Origin: Endozoicomonas acroporae
GTDB lineage: Bacteria; Pseudomonadota; Gammaproteobacteria; Pseudomonadales; Endozoicomonadaceae
Length of the DNA stretch: 34,541 nt
Assembly (NCBI RefSeq): GCF_002864045.1
Contig: NZ_PJPV01000113.1
Span: 1-34,541, forward strand
Direction of reading: 5' to 3'
The notes beneath the pieces are model-generated. The model saw only the letters and a program-made list of their open reading frames with translations. It ran no database searches and was not told the DNA's origin. This document shows positions 13,868 to 22,447 of this stretch, one piece after another (the stretch's first letter is position 1; every line of letters starts with the position of its first letter). Position numbers and translations under genes: made by a program.

Positions 13868-13996
13868 TACCGGCGTACTCAATTCATAGTGGCCTGCTCA
13901 TTTCCAAAACTTCATTTTTATTAGTGGAACTGGAAAAGTAGACTAATTATTCAGTTATGCACGATGAAAGACCCCGGTTTTATGAGCCTGGTTTTG
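13868..13996. repeat. Degenerate RAYT-start remnant with terminal cassette repeat
   Basis: Minus strand 13868-13908 reads ATGAGCAGGCCACTATGAAT, the RAYT start MSRPL with the next codon mutated to a stop. The upstream DNA (AAAAGTAGACTAATT...ATGCACGATGAAAGACCCCG) parallels that at 9610-9670 and 11517-11551. It ends in GACCCCGGTTTT and GAGCCTGGTTTT units, the last of the array before legB. Confidence 0.7.
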
Positions 13997-14084
13997 TAGT
14001 TGAAAGGTTTGATGATAGGTTGGCGTAAATTTCAAAATACAAAAACGGAGCCATATATGTTTATTAGTTTAACTGGAGACAAAT

Positions 14085-15275
14085 ATGCGAGATTTGTTGT
14101 CGCTAATCGGTCGCTCAAATGCTTTATTTACCAATGATATAGCAAAGCACGAGGCGGAACTTAAGCGTATAGTTCAGAAATCACGTTTTCTTGTTCTTGG
14201 CGCAGCTGGTTCCATCGGCCAAGCCGTAACAAAAGAGATCTTTAAACGTAACCCCGAAAAACTTCATGTCGTAGATATTAGCGAAAATAATCTTGTAGAG
14301 CTGGTTCGAGATATTCGCAGCTCTTTTGGTTATATTGAGGGTGATTTCCAAACATTCGCATTAGATATTGGTTCAATTGAATATGACGCGTTCATAAAAG
14401 CCGATGGCCAGTTTGACTATGTACTAAACTTGTCGGCCCTCAAGCATGTTAGAAGTGAAAAAGACCCCTACACGCTAATGCGCATGATTGATGTAAACGT
14501 GTTTAATACAGACAAAACCTTACAACAATCTATTGACGCAGGGGTAAAAAAATACTTCTGTGTTTCAACGGACAAAGCTGCAAATCCTGTAAATATGATG
14601 GGAGCTTCCAAACGCATAATGGAAATGTTCCTTATGCGTCGGAGCCTGGAAATCCCTATATCAACTGCGCGTTTTGCTAACGTGGCATTTTCTGATGGTT
14701 CCTTGTTACATGGTTTTAATCAACGATTAGAAAAGACACAACCTATCGTTGCTCCTAACGACATTAAACGATATTTTGTAACTCCCCAAGAGTCAGGGCA
14801 GCTATGCCTTATGTCCTGTATCTTTGGTGAAAATAGGGACATATTCTTTCCTAAGCTGAGCGAAAATCTTCATCTCATAACCTTCGCAGATATAGCTGTA
14901 CGCTATCTTGCACAAAAAGGGTTAGAACCATTACTTTGCAAGACTGAAGAGGAAGCACGGGAGCTGGCAAAATCACCAATCGAAAAAGATAAATGGCCCT
15001 GCCTTTTCACCAAAAGTGATACAACAGGCGAAAAAGATTTTGAAGAGTTTTTCACAGAATCAGAAGTTCTTGATATGGAACGTTTCGAAAGCCTTGGAAT
15101 TATCAAAAACGAGGCAGAGTTTAACTCTGAACTGTTGTATTTATTCGAGAGGCAAATTAACTCGATGAAAGCAGACCTCTGCTGGGGCAAGCAAAATATC
15201 GTAGACCTTTTCCATCAAATGATTCCAGACTTCGGCCATAAAGAAACCGGCAAATACCTTGATAGTAAGATGTGA
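14085..15275 (+). CDS. legB: NDP-GlcNAc 4,6-dehydratase (LegB role), FlaA1/CapD-type SDR
   Basis: First enzyme of the nonulosonic acid branch: it should convert GDP- (or UDP-) GlcNAc to the 4-keto-6-deoxy sugar. The 396-residue protein has the Rossmann motif GAAGSIG at 39-45 and LSALKHVRSEKDP, typical of Polysacc_synt_2 dehydratases. STDKAANP is at 161-168, with catalytic Met (171/172) and Lys176 in NMMGASK, where a Met replaces the usual Tyr as in FlaA1/PseB. GGAGA sits 7 bases before the ATG. It opens the plus-strand operon, and legC starts 7 bp after it. The GDP donor is inferred from ptmE in the same cluster. Retaining versus inverting (Leg versus Pse) stereochemistry is inferred from neighbours. 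Confidence 0.83.
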   Translation: MRDLLSLIGRSNALFTNDIAKHEAELKRIVQKSRFLVLGAAGSIGQAVTKEIFKRNPEKLHVVDISENNLVELVRDIRSSFGYIEGDFQTFALDIGSIEYDAFIKADGQFDYVLNLSALKHVRSEKDPYTLMRMIDVNVFNTDKTLQQSIDAGVKKYFCVSTDKAANPVNMMGASKRIMEMFLMRRSLEIPISTARFANVAFSDGSLLHGFNQRLEKTQPIVAPNDIKRYFVTPQESGQLCLMSCIFGENRDIFFPKLSENLHLITFADIAVRYLAQKGLEPLLCKTEEEARELAKSPIEKDKWPCLFTKSDTTGEKDFEEFFTESEVLDMERFESLGIIKNEAEFNSELLYLFERQINSMKADLCWGKQNIVDLFHQMIPDFGHKETGKYLDSKM

Positions 15276-15282
15276 GGCTACA

Positions 15283-16437
15283 GTGAACCAACAGCTTATT
15301 GAATTTATCAGGGACATATACCGGACCAACGAGTTTATTCCCCTTCATGCGCCGACTTTCGCAGGTAATGAAAGGGACTATGTTCTGCAAACCATTGAAA
15401 GCACCTTTGTATCAAGCGTTGGTAAGTTTGTTGATCAGTTTGAACAACAAATACAGGCTTATACAGGCAGTACCAGAGCTGTCGCCACTGTCAATGGAAC
15501 TGCCGCCTTACATGCAGCACTTTACTTGGCTGGTGTTAAGCACGGCGATCTTGTCTTGACTCAGGCATTGACATTTGTCGCCACCTGTAATGCACTCTAC
15601 CACCTTGGAGCTCAACCCGTTTTTATTGATATTGAAAGGGCTTCACTTGGGCTGTGTCCAGAAGCAATGTCGGAGTGGTTAACAAGAAATGCTGAAATAG
15701 ACGATAGTGGTCAATGTCGCCATAAAGCAAGCGGAGCAGTTATTAAAGCTGCCATGCCTATGCATACATTTGGCCACCCTGCAAAATTGGATGAATTGAT
15801 TACAGTCTGTGAACAGTGGCATCTGGCTTTGATTGAAGACGCCGCCGAAAGCTTGGGCTCATTTTACAAAGGCCAACATACTGGTACATTTGGCCAATTT
15901 GGTGCGTTGAGTTTCAATGGAAACAAGGTAATCACCACGGGTGGTGGTGGCATGCTTTTATGCCGAAGTGAGGCAGAAGGTGAACATGCAAAGCATGTGA
16001 CTACCACAGCCAAACGTCCACATCCATACGAATTTTTCCACGACGAACCAGGTTTCAACTACCGGTTGCCAAATATAAATGCAGCACTTGGCTGTGCTCA
16101 GCTAGAAGTGCTACCTGCAATGCTTGCAAATAAACGTCAGCTGGCAACTCACTACGCCAGATTCTTCTGTAATAGCGATTATGTCTTTGTGGAAGAACCT
16201 GACTACGCTAGTTCAAATTATTGGCTTAATGCTCTTATTTGCCCAGAAAAGAGAAGTCGAGATGAATTACTGAAAGCAACCAATGATCAAGGCGTGATGA
16301 CCCGACCAGTATGGACGTTAATGCACCGCTTACCAATGTTTACAGAAGCCTTGCGTGGAGACCTTACCAACTCTGAATGGTTAGAAGCACGCCTGGTTAA
16401 TCTGCCAAGTTCACCAACGGAAACATTCAATGCGTAA
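15283..16437 (+). CDS. legC: LegC-type PLP aminotransferase (DegT family)
   Basis: It transfers an amino group to C4 of the 4-keto sugar, giving the 4-amino-4,6-dideoxy intermediate. From GTG 15283 it is 384 residues, the usual LegC length; GAGG lies just upstream, and the open frame beginning at TTG 15259 would overlap legB. Visible features are GTAALHAALYLAGVK (cofactor phosphate), EDAAESLGS near 185-192 (PLP Asp) and the Schiff-base lysine in FNGNKVITTGGGG (Lys215). It is followed by legG with an 8-base overlap (ATGCGTAA). The enzyme class is certain and the exact substrate is inferred from the cluster. Confidence 0.88.
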   Translation: MNQQLIEFIRDIYRTNEFIPLHAPTFAGNERDYVLQTIESTFVSSVGKFVDQFEQQIQAYTGSTRAVATVNGTAALHAALYLAGVKHGDLVLTQALTFVATCNALYHLGAQPVFIDIERASLGLCPEAMSEWLTRNAEIDDSGQCRHKASGAVIKAAMPMHTFGHPAKLDELITVCEQWHLALIEDAAESLGSFYKGQHTGTFGQFGALSFNGNKVITTGGGGMLLCRSEAEGEHAKHVTTTAKRPHPYEFFHDEPGFNYRLPNINAALGCAQLEVLPAMLANKRQLATHYARFFCNSDYVFVEEPDYASSNYWLNALICPEKRSRDELLKATNDQGVMTRPVWTLMHRLPMFTEALRGDLTNSEWLEARLVNLPSSPTETFNA

Positions 16438-17596
16438 GATTGCGATATTTACCGGCACGCGAGCTGAGTACGGCCTGCTTTACTGGGTAATCAATGGGAT
16501 TCATGAATCAAGCCAGGCAGAGCTGCAGCTTTTAGTTGGCGGAATGCACCTTTCGCCTGAGTTTGGCTACACCATAGATCGAATAGAGCAAGATGGTTTT
16601 CCTATAGCAGAGCGCATGGAATTCTTACTTTCTTCAGATTCACCTGTTGGACTCACCAAATCCATGGGGCTTGCCCTGATAAGTGCCTCAGAAGCGTTAC
16701 AACGTCAAAAGCCAGACTTATTGGTCATCTTGGGTGATAGGTTTGAAGCACTGGCAATTGCCCAGGCTGCTATGGTGGCAAGGGTGCCTGTTGCCCACCT
16801 GCACGGTGGGGAAACAACAGAAGGTGCCATTGATGAAGCATTCCGACATGCCATTACAAAGATGGCTCATCTGCATTTCACATCGACAGAAGCATACCGT
16901 CAGAGAGTCATTCAACTTGGAGAAAACCCGGAAAACGTTTTTAACTACGGTGCCCCCGGAATTGACAACATAATACGCCTACCACTACTGAATAGAGAAG
17001 AGCTATCCAAAGCTATCGGAATTGAAATAGATTCCCGCTTTTTTCTGGTAACGTATCACCCGGTTACTCTAACCAGTGATGGAGCTATATCATCGCTTTC
17101 AAATTTATTAGCGGTACTTGATAGATACCCTGAGCATCAACTAATTATCACTTACCCCAATGCTGACACCCACGGAAGAAAACTTATTGAGCTTCTTGAG
17201 GCATACAAAAGAGATAATCCGGAAAGGGTGCAACTAGTGCAATCCTTAGGGCAATTGCGTTACCTAAGTGCAATGAAATTTTGTGATGCGGTAATTGGTA
17301 ACTCTTCTAGTGGCCTTATTGAAACCCCAACTTTCGGCACCCCTACATTAAATATCGGTGATCGACAAAAAGGCCGTATATTTGGCAATACAGTTATTAA
17401 CTGTGGTGATAGTGAAAATGAAATTGAGTCGGGCATGAAGAAAATAATGAACCCCGACTTCCGACAAGAATGCAAAAAATCACACAACCCATACGGAAAA
17501 GGGGATTCATCAGAGAAAATTCTTGAAACTATTATTAATCATCCTCTGGAAAATCTTATTAAAAAGACTTTTTTTGACCTTGAGATAAAATATTAA
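16430..17596 (+). CDS. legG: Hydrolysing NDP-sugar 2-epimerase (LegG/NeuC-like)
   Basis: It removes the nucleotide and inverts C2 of the 2,4-diacylamino-trideoxy sugar, yielding the mannose-configured substrate for LegI. The 388-residue protein has the NeuC-type N-terminus (FTGTRAEYGLLYWVI), GDRFEALAIA, and the active-site region HLHGGETTEGAIDEAFRHAI. NSSSGLIETP followed by NIGDRQKGR near the C-terminus binds the nucleotide. It overlaps legC by 8 bases and precedes legI by 72 bp. Family membership is clear. The Leg rather than sialic acid role follows from its neighbours, since a dehydratase and an aminotransferase are absent from Neu5Ac pathways. Confidence 0.87.
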   Translation: MRKIAIFTGTRAEYGLLYWVINGIHESSQAELQLLVGGMHLSPEFGYTIDRIEQDGFPIAERMEFLLSSDSPVGLTKSMGLALISASEALQRQKPDLLVILGDRFEALAIAQAAMVARVPVAHLHGGETTEGAIDEAFRHAITKMAHLHFTSTEAYRQRVIQLGENPENVFNYGAPGIDNIIRLPLLNREELSKAIGIEIDSRFFLVTYHPVTLTSDGAISSLSNLLAVLDRYPEHQLIITYPNADTHGRKLIELLEAYKRDNPERVQLVQSLGQLRYLSAMKFCDAVIGNSSSGLIETPTFGTPTLNIGDRQKGRIFGNTVINCGDSENEIESGMKKIMNPDFRQECKKSHNPYGKGDSSEKILETIINHPLENLIKKTFFDLEIKY

Positions 17597-17668
17597 TTTA
17601 CTGTTAATGGCTTCTTATTATCAGTAATTTTGTACTGTTTGCTAAGCCATAAAAATGAAGGAATTACA

Positions 17669-18742
17669 GTGAGTATCAAGATCATCGCCGAAGCAGGCGT
17701 CAACCATAATGGTAGTGCCGAACTGGCATTCCAATTGATAGACAAAGCCTGCGAAGCTGGTGCCGACATCGTCAAATTCCAAACCTTCAAAGCAAAACAC
17801 CTTGTAACAAAAGCGGCTCGACAGGCGGAATACCAAACACAAAACACAGGAATTGAAGAAACACAGTTTAGTATGCTCAGCCGCTTAGAGTTAGATTTTG
17901 ACACCCATAAAGAACTGATTGGCTATTGTAAAAAACGAGATATTGAGTTTTTATCAACAGCTTTCGATATTGAAAGCTTAAGCTTCCTCGTCAATGATCT
18001 CAATCTAACAACCCTGAAAATCCCATCTGGTGAATTAACGAATGCCCCTTTTGTTCTTGAGCATGCAAGAACAGGCTGCAATATGATTCTATCAACCGGC
18101 ATGGCAACATTGGCAGAAGTCGAAAAAGCACTTGGTGTAATAGCGTTTGGGCTGACAGCTTCATTGGATGAGGCACCATCAGAAGCCAGATTTGAAGAGG
18201 CATATGCAAGTATGGATGGACGCAATGCCTTGCTGCAAAAGGTTACGTTGCTTCACTGTACAACAGATTATCCCGCACCTTTTGAAGAAATTAATTTGCA
18301 TGCTATGCAAACGATGGAGGCTTCGTTTGGTTTACCTACAGGGTATTCCGACCACAGTGAAGGTATCCCAATCCCAATAGCAGCAGCAGCTCTTGGTGCA
18401 AAGATCATAGAAAAGCACTTTACTCTTGATAAAAATATGGAGGGGCCTGATCACAAAGCATCACTTGAGCCAGACGAACTAAAAGCTATGATTTCAGGAA
18501 TTAGAAAAGTTGAATCAGCGCTTGGGAATGGTATTAAAGTAGTCCAGCCGTCTGAAGCAAAGAACAAGAGTGTTGCAAGAAAGAGTCTTGTCGCGCTGAC
18601 TAATATCAAAAAAGGGGAACTCTTTACCATATCAAACTTGGGGATAAAAAGGCCTGGTAATGGAAGAAGTCCATATGACTACTGGGATTTTTTAGGAACA
18701 AGCGCAGAAGTAAATTTTGATGAAGGTGATTTAATTCAATGA
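17669..18742 (+). CDS. legI: Nonulosonic acid synthase (LegI/NeuB-like)
   Basis: It condenses the 6-deoxy-mannosamine derivative with phosphoenolpyruvate to form the nine-carbon legionaminic-type acid. GTG 17669 is chosen because AAGGAA lies six bases upstream; the open frame extends to 17630 without a ribosome binding site. The 357-residue protein has the NeuB TIM-barrel start (IIAEAGVNHNGS) and KFQTFK, then GYSDHSEG and EKHFTLDKNMEGPDH with metal and PEP-binding residues. A C-terminal SAF/antifreeze-like domain (NIKKGELFTISNLGIKRPG) closes the protein. Its stop overlaps the formyltransferase ATG (ATGA). Confidence 0.9.
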   Translation: MSIKIIAEAGVNHNGSAELAFQLIDKACEAGADIVKFQTFKAKHLVTKAARQAEYQTQNTGIEETQFSMLSRLELDFDTHKELIGYCKKRDIEFLSTAFDIESLSFLVNDLNLTTLKIPSGELTNAPFVLEHARTGCNMILSTGMATLAEVEKALGVIAFGLTASLDEAPSEARFEEAYASMDGRNALLQKVTLLHCTTDYPAPFEEINLHAMQTMEASFGLPTGYSDHSEGIPIPIAAAALGAKIIEKHFTLDKNMEGPDHKASLEPDELKAMISGIRKVESALGNGIKVVQPSEAKNKSVARKSLVALTNIKKGELFTISNLGIKRPGNGRSPYDYWDFLGTSAEVNFDEGDLIQ

Positions 18743-19656
18743 GAATTGGTTATTTTGCAGATGGACCATGGTCACATAAAGCACTAGAATTGATTGTGAA
18801 TTCAGATGAGCTTGAAATTGTTTTTATAGTACCTCGTTTTGATACTAGAGATCCCATCTTGCAAGAATGGGCGACGAAGCTAAAGATACCATTCATCATA
18901 GAACAAAATGTTAATTCGGATGGCTTTATAGAGAAGATAGAAAAGTACACTCCAGATCTTCTGGTATCCATGTCATTCAATCAGATCCTTAGAGAAAGAA
19001 TCATTAACTTTGCACCAAAAGGCTTTATAAATTGTCATGCAGGTGCTTTACCTTATTACAGAGGACGAAACCCTTTAAATTGGGTTTTAATTAATGGGGA
19101 AAAAAGTTTTGGAATCACTGTTCACTATGTAGACAAGGGAATTGATACTGGAGATATCATAGATCAGAAAATATTCCCTATAAGCAACAAAGATAACTAT
19201 AAGACTCTTCTTGAAACAGCGATTACACAATGTGGATATGTACTGCATTCCGCTATTATGAAGATTTTTTCAAATAAGGTTAAAATAAAAAAACAGTCAG
19301 ATATTCATCCTGTAGGCACATATTTTGGGATGAGAAAAGTTGGAGATGAAGTGTTAGATTTTCGCTGGGAATCAGCAAGAGTATTTAACTTTATAAGGGC
19401 AATTTCAACACCAGGACCTTGTGCAAGAATCTATTCAGAGAACGAAGAGTACGCAATTGAAAGTGCAACCATGATTGATAATGCTCCTAACTATATAGCA
19501 ACAATTGGTGAAGTTGTTGGTAGGTCTACTAATGGAGTGGTGATTAAAACTGGGGATAGCACCATCCTGATAAATGAGGTAAGAAAAGTATTATACGGAG
19601 TCCTTCAAGAAATAATGGTGCCTGAATTTAAAATAGGTACTCGATTCAAAGTGTAA
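18739..19656 (+). CDS. Sugar N-formyltransferase (Fmt/ArnA-N-like)
   Basis: A 305-residue protein of the 10-formyl-tetrahydrofolate-dependent formyltransferase fold. The catalytic set is present: Asn98 and His100 (FINCHAGALPYYRGRNPLNW) and an Asp in GIDTGDII (136-139). Such enzymes formylate 4-amino sugars (VioF, WlaRD, FdtF). It is coupled to legI by a 4-base overlap. No N-acetyltransferase (LegH) lies in the cluster, so this enzyme probably formylates the LegC product and would give a 5-acetamido-7-formamido nonulosonic acid. A second domain (about 200-305) resembles the Fmt C-terminal domain. Action on a different amino sugar of the glycan is the main alternative. Confidence 0.82.
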   Translation: MRIGYFADGPWSHKALELIVNSDELEIVFIVPRFDTRDPILQEWATKLKIPFIIEQNVNSDGFIEKIEKYTPDLLVSMSFNQILRERIINFAPKGFINCHAGALPYYRGRNPLNWVLINGEKSFGITVHYVDKGIDTGDIIDQKIFPISNKDNYKTLLETAITQCGYVLHSAIMKIFSNKVKIKKQSDIHPVGTYFGMRKVGDEVLDFRWESARVFNFIRAISTPGPCARIYSENEEYAIESATMIDNAPNYIATIGEVVGRSTNGVVIKTGDSTILINEVRKVLYGVLQEIMVPEFKIGTRFKV

Positions 19657-19705
19657 TAGTTTTTTTTAATATTACGCACCATTATTAATTACACAAGTTA
19701 AATCC

Positions 19706-20767
19706 TTGGATCAAATGATGTCGGAATGGAAGAAAGTAATAACTGGAACACAAACCAGCATCCGTGAAGCAATGCAAGTCATTGAGGAGGGAGCTTTACG
19801 GATATGCCTGGTTTGTGACCAAAATCAGTTCTTATTAGGTACGGTGTCTGATGGTGACATTCGTCGGGGTTTACTGGGTCATATTAATATGGAGGACCCA
19901 GTTACTTTGGTTATGAACGATCAGCCACATACAGCAATGGACAGTGATAGTAGAGAACATTGCTTGGCTGTAATGGACCAATTAAGCATTCTAGCTTTAC
20001 CGCTTGTTGATTCTGCTGGTAAATTAGTCGGGCTAGAAACGCTGCATGATGCTATTCACCGTCCTGAGTTTGATAATCCTGTTTTTATAATGGCTGGAGG
20101 GTTTGGAACTCGACTACAACCTTTAACTGACAACTGCCCAAAACCAATGCTCAAAGTTGGTGATAAACCCATGTTAGAGCATTTAATTAATCGGTTCATG
20201 GATCTTGGCTTTTCAAATTTTTATATTTCAACACACTACCTGCCACATGTGATTAGAGATCATTTTAGTGACGGCAGCCAACTTGGGGTTCGTATTACCT
20301 ACATACATGAAGAAGAACCACTAGGCACAGGAGGAGCACTAGGCCTGCTACCTCATGATGTAATTGAACTCCCTTTGATTATGATGAATGGTGATGTTCT
20401 CACCAACCTGGATTTCACCAAAATGCTACAGCACCATTTAGATAGTGACTGTGATGCAACGATGTGTGTTCGTGAATATGGGTATCAAGTACCATTTGGA
20501 GTAGTAGAAAGCAAAAATGATTTAATCACCACGATGAAAGAGAAGCCGCTCTATCAGTACCACGTAAATGCAGGTATATATATTTTGAGCAGTGATCTCA
20601 TAAAATCTATAAAAAAGGGCTCAAGAATAGATATGCCTACTGTTCTTGAACACCGGATAAATCAAAGTTTTAAGGTAGGTGTATATACCAGTCATGATTA
20701 CTGGTTAGACATTGGTCGTAACGCTGATTACCAGCGTGCACAAATAGATGTAAAAGATATTTTTTGA
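19706..20767 (+). CDS. ptmE: PtmE-like GDP-sugar nucleotidyltransferase with CBS pair
   Basis: Residues ~1-120 are two CBS modules (LVCDQNQFLLGTVSDGDIRR). They are followed by a sugar-phosphate nucleotidyltransferase domain (IMAGGFGTRLQPLTDNCPKP, about 128-147). Campylobacter PtmE has this architecture and makes GDP-GlcN/GlcNAc for legionaminic acid. The CBS pair may bind adenosine ligands for regulation. Start uncertain: TTG 19706, ATG 19715 or ATG 19718, none with a clear ribosome binding site. Its order with the next three genes (ptmE-ptmF-legF-ptmA) matches the Campylobacter locus as I remember it. The stop overlaps the region of the next start. Confidence 0.85.
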   Translation: MDQMMSEWKKVITGTQTSIREAMQVIEEGALRICLVCDQNQFLLGTVSDGDIRRGLLGHINMEDPVTLVMNDQPHTAMDSDSREHCLAVMDQLSILALPLVDSAGKLVGLETLHDAIHRPEFDNPVFIMAGGFGTRLQPLTDNCPKPMLKVGDKPMLEHLINRFMDLGFSNFYISTHYLPHVIRDHFSDGSQLGVRITYIHEEEPLGTGGALGLLPHDVIELPLIMMNGDVLTNLDFTKMLQHHLDSDCDATMCVREYGYQVPFGVVESKNDLITTMKEKPLYQYHVNAGIYILSSDLIKSIKKGSRIDMPTVLEHRINQSFKVGVYTSHDYWLDIGRNADYQRAQIDVKDIF

Positions 20768-20775
20768 ATACCATT

Positions 20776-21744
20776 ATGAAAAAAATTGCTGTTATCGGAC
20801 TGGGTAACATTTCTGAAAGACACAGAGGTAATTTAAGACGTATCTTTCCAGATGCTAAAATTTACTCAATGTCTGCAAGCGGTAGGAATCCGACGTCAAA
20901 TGTCAGTAATTGTGATTTCTTAATACCAAACATTGAAACTTTGGTAAAAGAAAACGTTGATATGGCGATAGTGGCATCACCTGCAACATATCACGCTGAA
21001 CACTCTATTCCGCTTATAAAAGCTGGAATCCCTATTCTGATAGAAAAACCCTTAGCTGCAAGTATTGAAGACGCTGAGAAGATATTAAAAATTAGTAGAG
21101 ATTACATTACTCCTGTTGCCGTTGGGTATTGCCTTAGATACCTACCTTCTGCGCAGCGAGTTAAAGAAATAATAGAGGCGCAAGAACTCGGTGAGCTATA
21201 CAATGTGTTTATTGATGTTGGTCAATATTTACCAGATTGGCGCCCGACAAAAAACTATCAGGAGAGTGTGTCTGCAAGTGTCGAACTCGGTGGCGGAGCT
21301 CTTCTGGAGTTAAGCCATGAATTGGATTATGCGCAATGGATTCTTGGCAATTTAACCCCTAAAAATTCCATCTTACGCTCATCAGAAGAACTCAGCTTGA
21401 AAGTAGAAGATCTCGCTGATATTTGTGCAATTACAGAGAATGGAGCTGTAGTTAATATCCATTTGGATTTTTTGCAAAGAAATACTCATAGAAAATGTAG
21501 TTTTGTCGGTAGCAAAGGCAGACTGGAATGGAATCTTATAAAAAACAAAATATGTTTTTTTGATAAAAAAGGAATGAAGGTATTGTACAGTGATTCAAAC
21601 TGGGATAAGAATCAAATGTACATTAACATGATTAATGACTTTGTTAACAAGATAGAATCGAAAAATAATAGATGTATTAATCTTGAAAATGCAGTGAACA
21701 CCGTAAGATTAATAGATTGTATAAAGTCCATAACTAATCAGTGA
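20776..21744 (+). CDS. ptmF: PtmF-like Gfo/Idh/MocA oxidoreductase
   Basis: An NAD(P)-dependent sugar oxidoreductase. The N-terminus has a Rossmann motif (IAVIGLGNISERHRGNLR) and the family motif LIEKPLAAS carries the catalytic Lys-Pro. The C-terminal half contains GGGALLELSHELDYAQWILG, which shapes the active site. ATG 20776 starts at the conserved Rossmann strand; a TTG at 20764 is in frame but has no support. PtmF and PtmA are thought to help supply the glucosamine precursor of GDP-GlcNAc in the PtmE route. The exact reaction is not settled in the family, so I give no more than that. Confidence 0.8.
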   Translation: MKKIAVIGLGNISERHRGNLRRIFPDAKIYSMSASGRNPTSNVSNCDFLIPNIETLVKENVDMAIVASPATYHAEHSIPLIKAGIPILIEKPLAASIEDAEKILKISRDYITPVAVGYCLRYLPSAQRVKEIIEAQELGELYNVFIDVGQYLPDWRPTKNYQESVSASVELGGGALLELSHELDYAQWILGNLTPKNSILRSSEELSLKVEDLADICAITENGAVVNIHLDFLQRNTHRKCSFVGSKGRLEWNLIKNKICFFDKKGMKVLYSDSNWDKNQMYINMINDFVNKIESKNNRCINLENAVNTVRLIDCIKSITNQ

Positions 21745-21757
21745 TGAAGTAAAAATT

Positions 21758-22441
21758 GTGAAGAACCATGCATTTATATTTGCTCGAGGTGGCTCAAAGG
21801 GCTTGCCTGGGAAAAATATTAAGTCATTAGCTGGTAAGCCATTAATACAATACTCAATTGACTCTGCGCTAGCCTGCACATCTATAGATAAGGTTTTTGT
21901 ATCTACCGATGATAAAAGGATAGCTGATATTGCTCAACAAGGAGGAGCTATCGTGATAGATAGGCCTGCTGAGTTAGCAACGGACACAAGTCCTGAGTGG
22001 TTGTCTTGGAGACATGCCATAGAATGGGTAGAAGCTCACTATGGTTCTTTTGAAGGTTTTGTCAGTTTACCTGCTACTAGCCCTCTTCGAAGTAAAGAAG
22101 ATATTCAAAGTGCAATCGATAAACTCAAAGATCAGGAAGCAGATATTTGTATATCAGTAACTCCTGCTAACCGTAGTCCTTATTTCAATATGGTTAAAAT
22201 AAATGTTAACGGTTTTGCAGAGCTGGTTAACAGACCAGAGGTGGTTGTATCTCGTCGACAAGATGCACCTGAAGTTTTTGATATGACAACAGTCGTCTAT
22301 GTTTCAACTCCAGATTTTATACGAAGTAATTTGAGTATTTTTTCTGGAAAAGTCACCTATATAGAAGTACCAAAATCCCGTGCTATAGACATTGATGATA
22401 TTTACGATTTCAAATTGGCTGAGTCGATTATTCAAGGGTGA
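21758..22441 (+). CDS. legF: CMP-nonulosonic acid cytidylyltransferase (LegF/NeuA-like)
   Basis: It activates the nine-carbon acid with CTP for transfer. The 227-residue protein has the CTP-binding motif ARGGSKGLPGKNIKSLAGKP near the N-terminus, FVSLPATSPLRSKEDI around the nucleotide pocket, and the C-terminal metal-binding IDIDDIYDF. GTG 21758 is the first codon of the conserved strand; GAAG lies 7-10 bases before it. The length suits a monofunctional CMP-Leg synthetase. It sits between ptmF and ptmA as in Campylobacter. The specificity for Leg over Neu5Ac is inferred from the cluster. Confidence 0.88.
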   Translation: MKNHAFIFARGGSKGLPGKNIKSLAGKPLIQYSIDSALACTSIDKVFVSTDDKRIADIAQQGGAIVIDRPAELATDTSPEWLSWRHAIEWVEAHYGSFEGFVSLPATSPLRSKEDIQSAIDKLKDQEADICISVTPANRSPYFNMVKINVNGFAELVNRPEVVVSRRQDAPEVFDMTTVVYVSTPDFIRSNLSIFSGKVTYIEVPKSRAIDIDDIYDFKLAESIIQG

Positions 22442-22447
22442 TTAAAA

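Noticed and set aside
14903..15190. 95-aa minus-strand ORF within legB
   Set aside because: Antisense shadow of a well-supported gene in a single-strand operon.
20764..20775. TTG 20764 as the ptmF start
   Set aside because: It overlaps the ptmE stop and adds four residues before the conserved Rossmann strand; ATG 20776 fits the family better.
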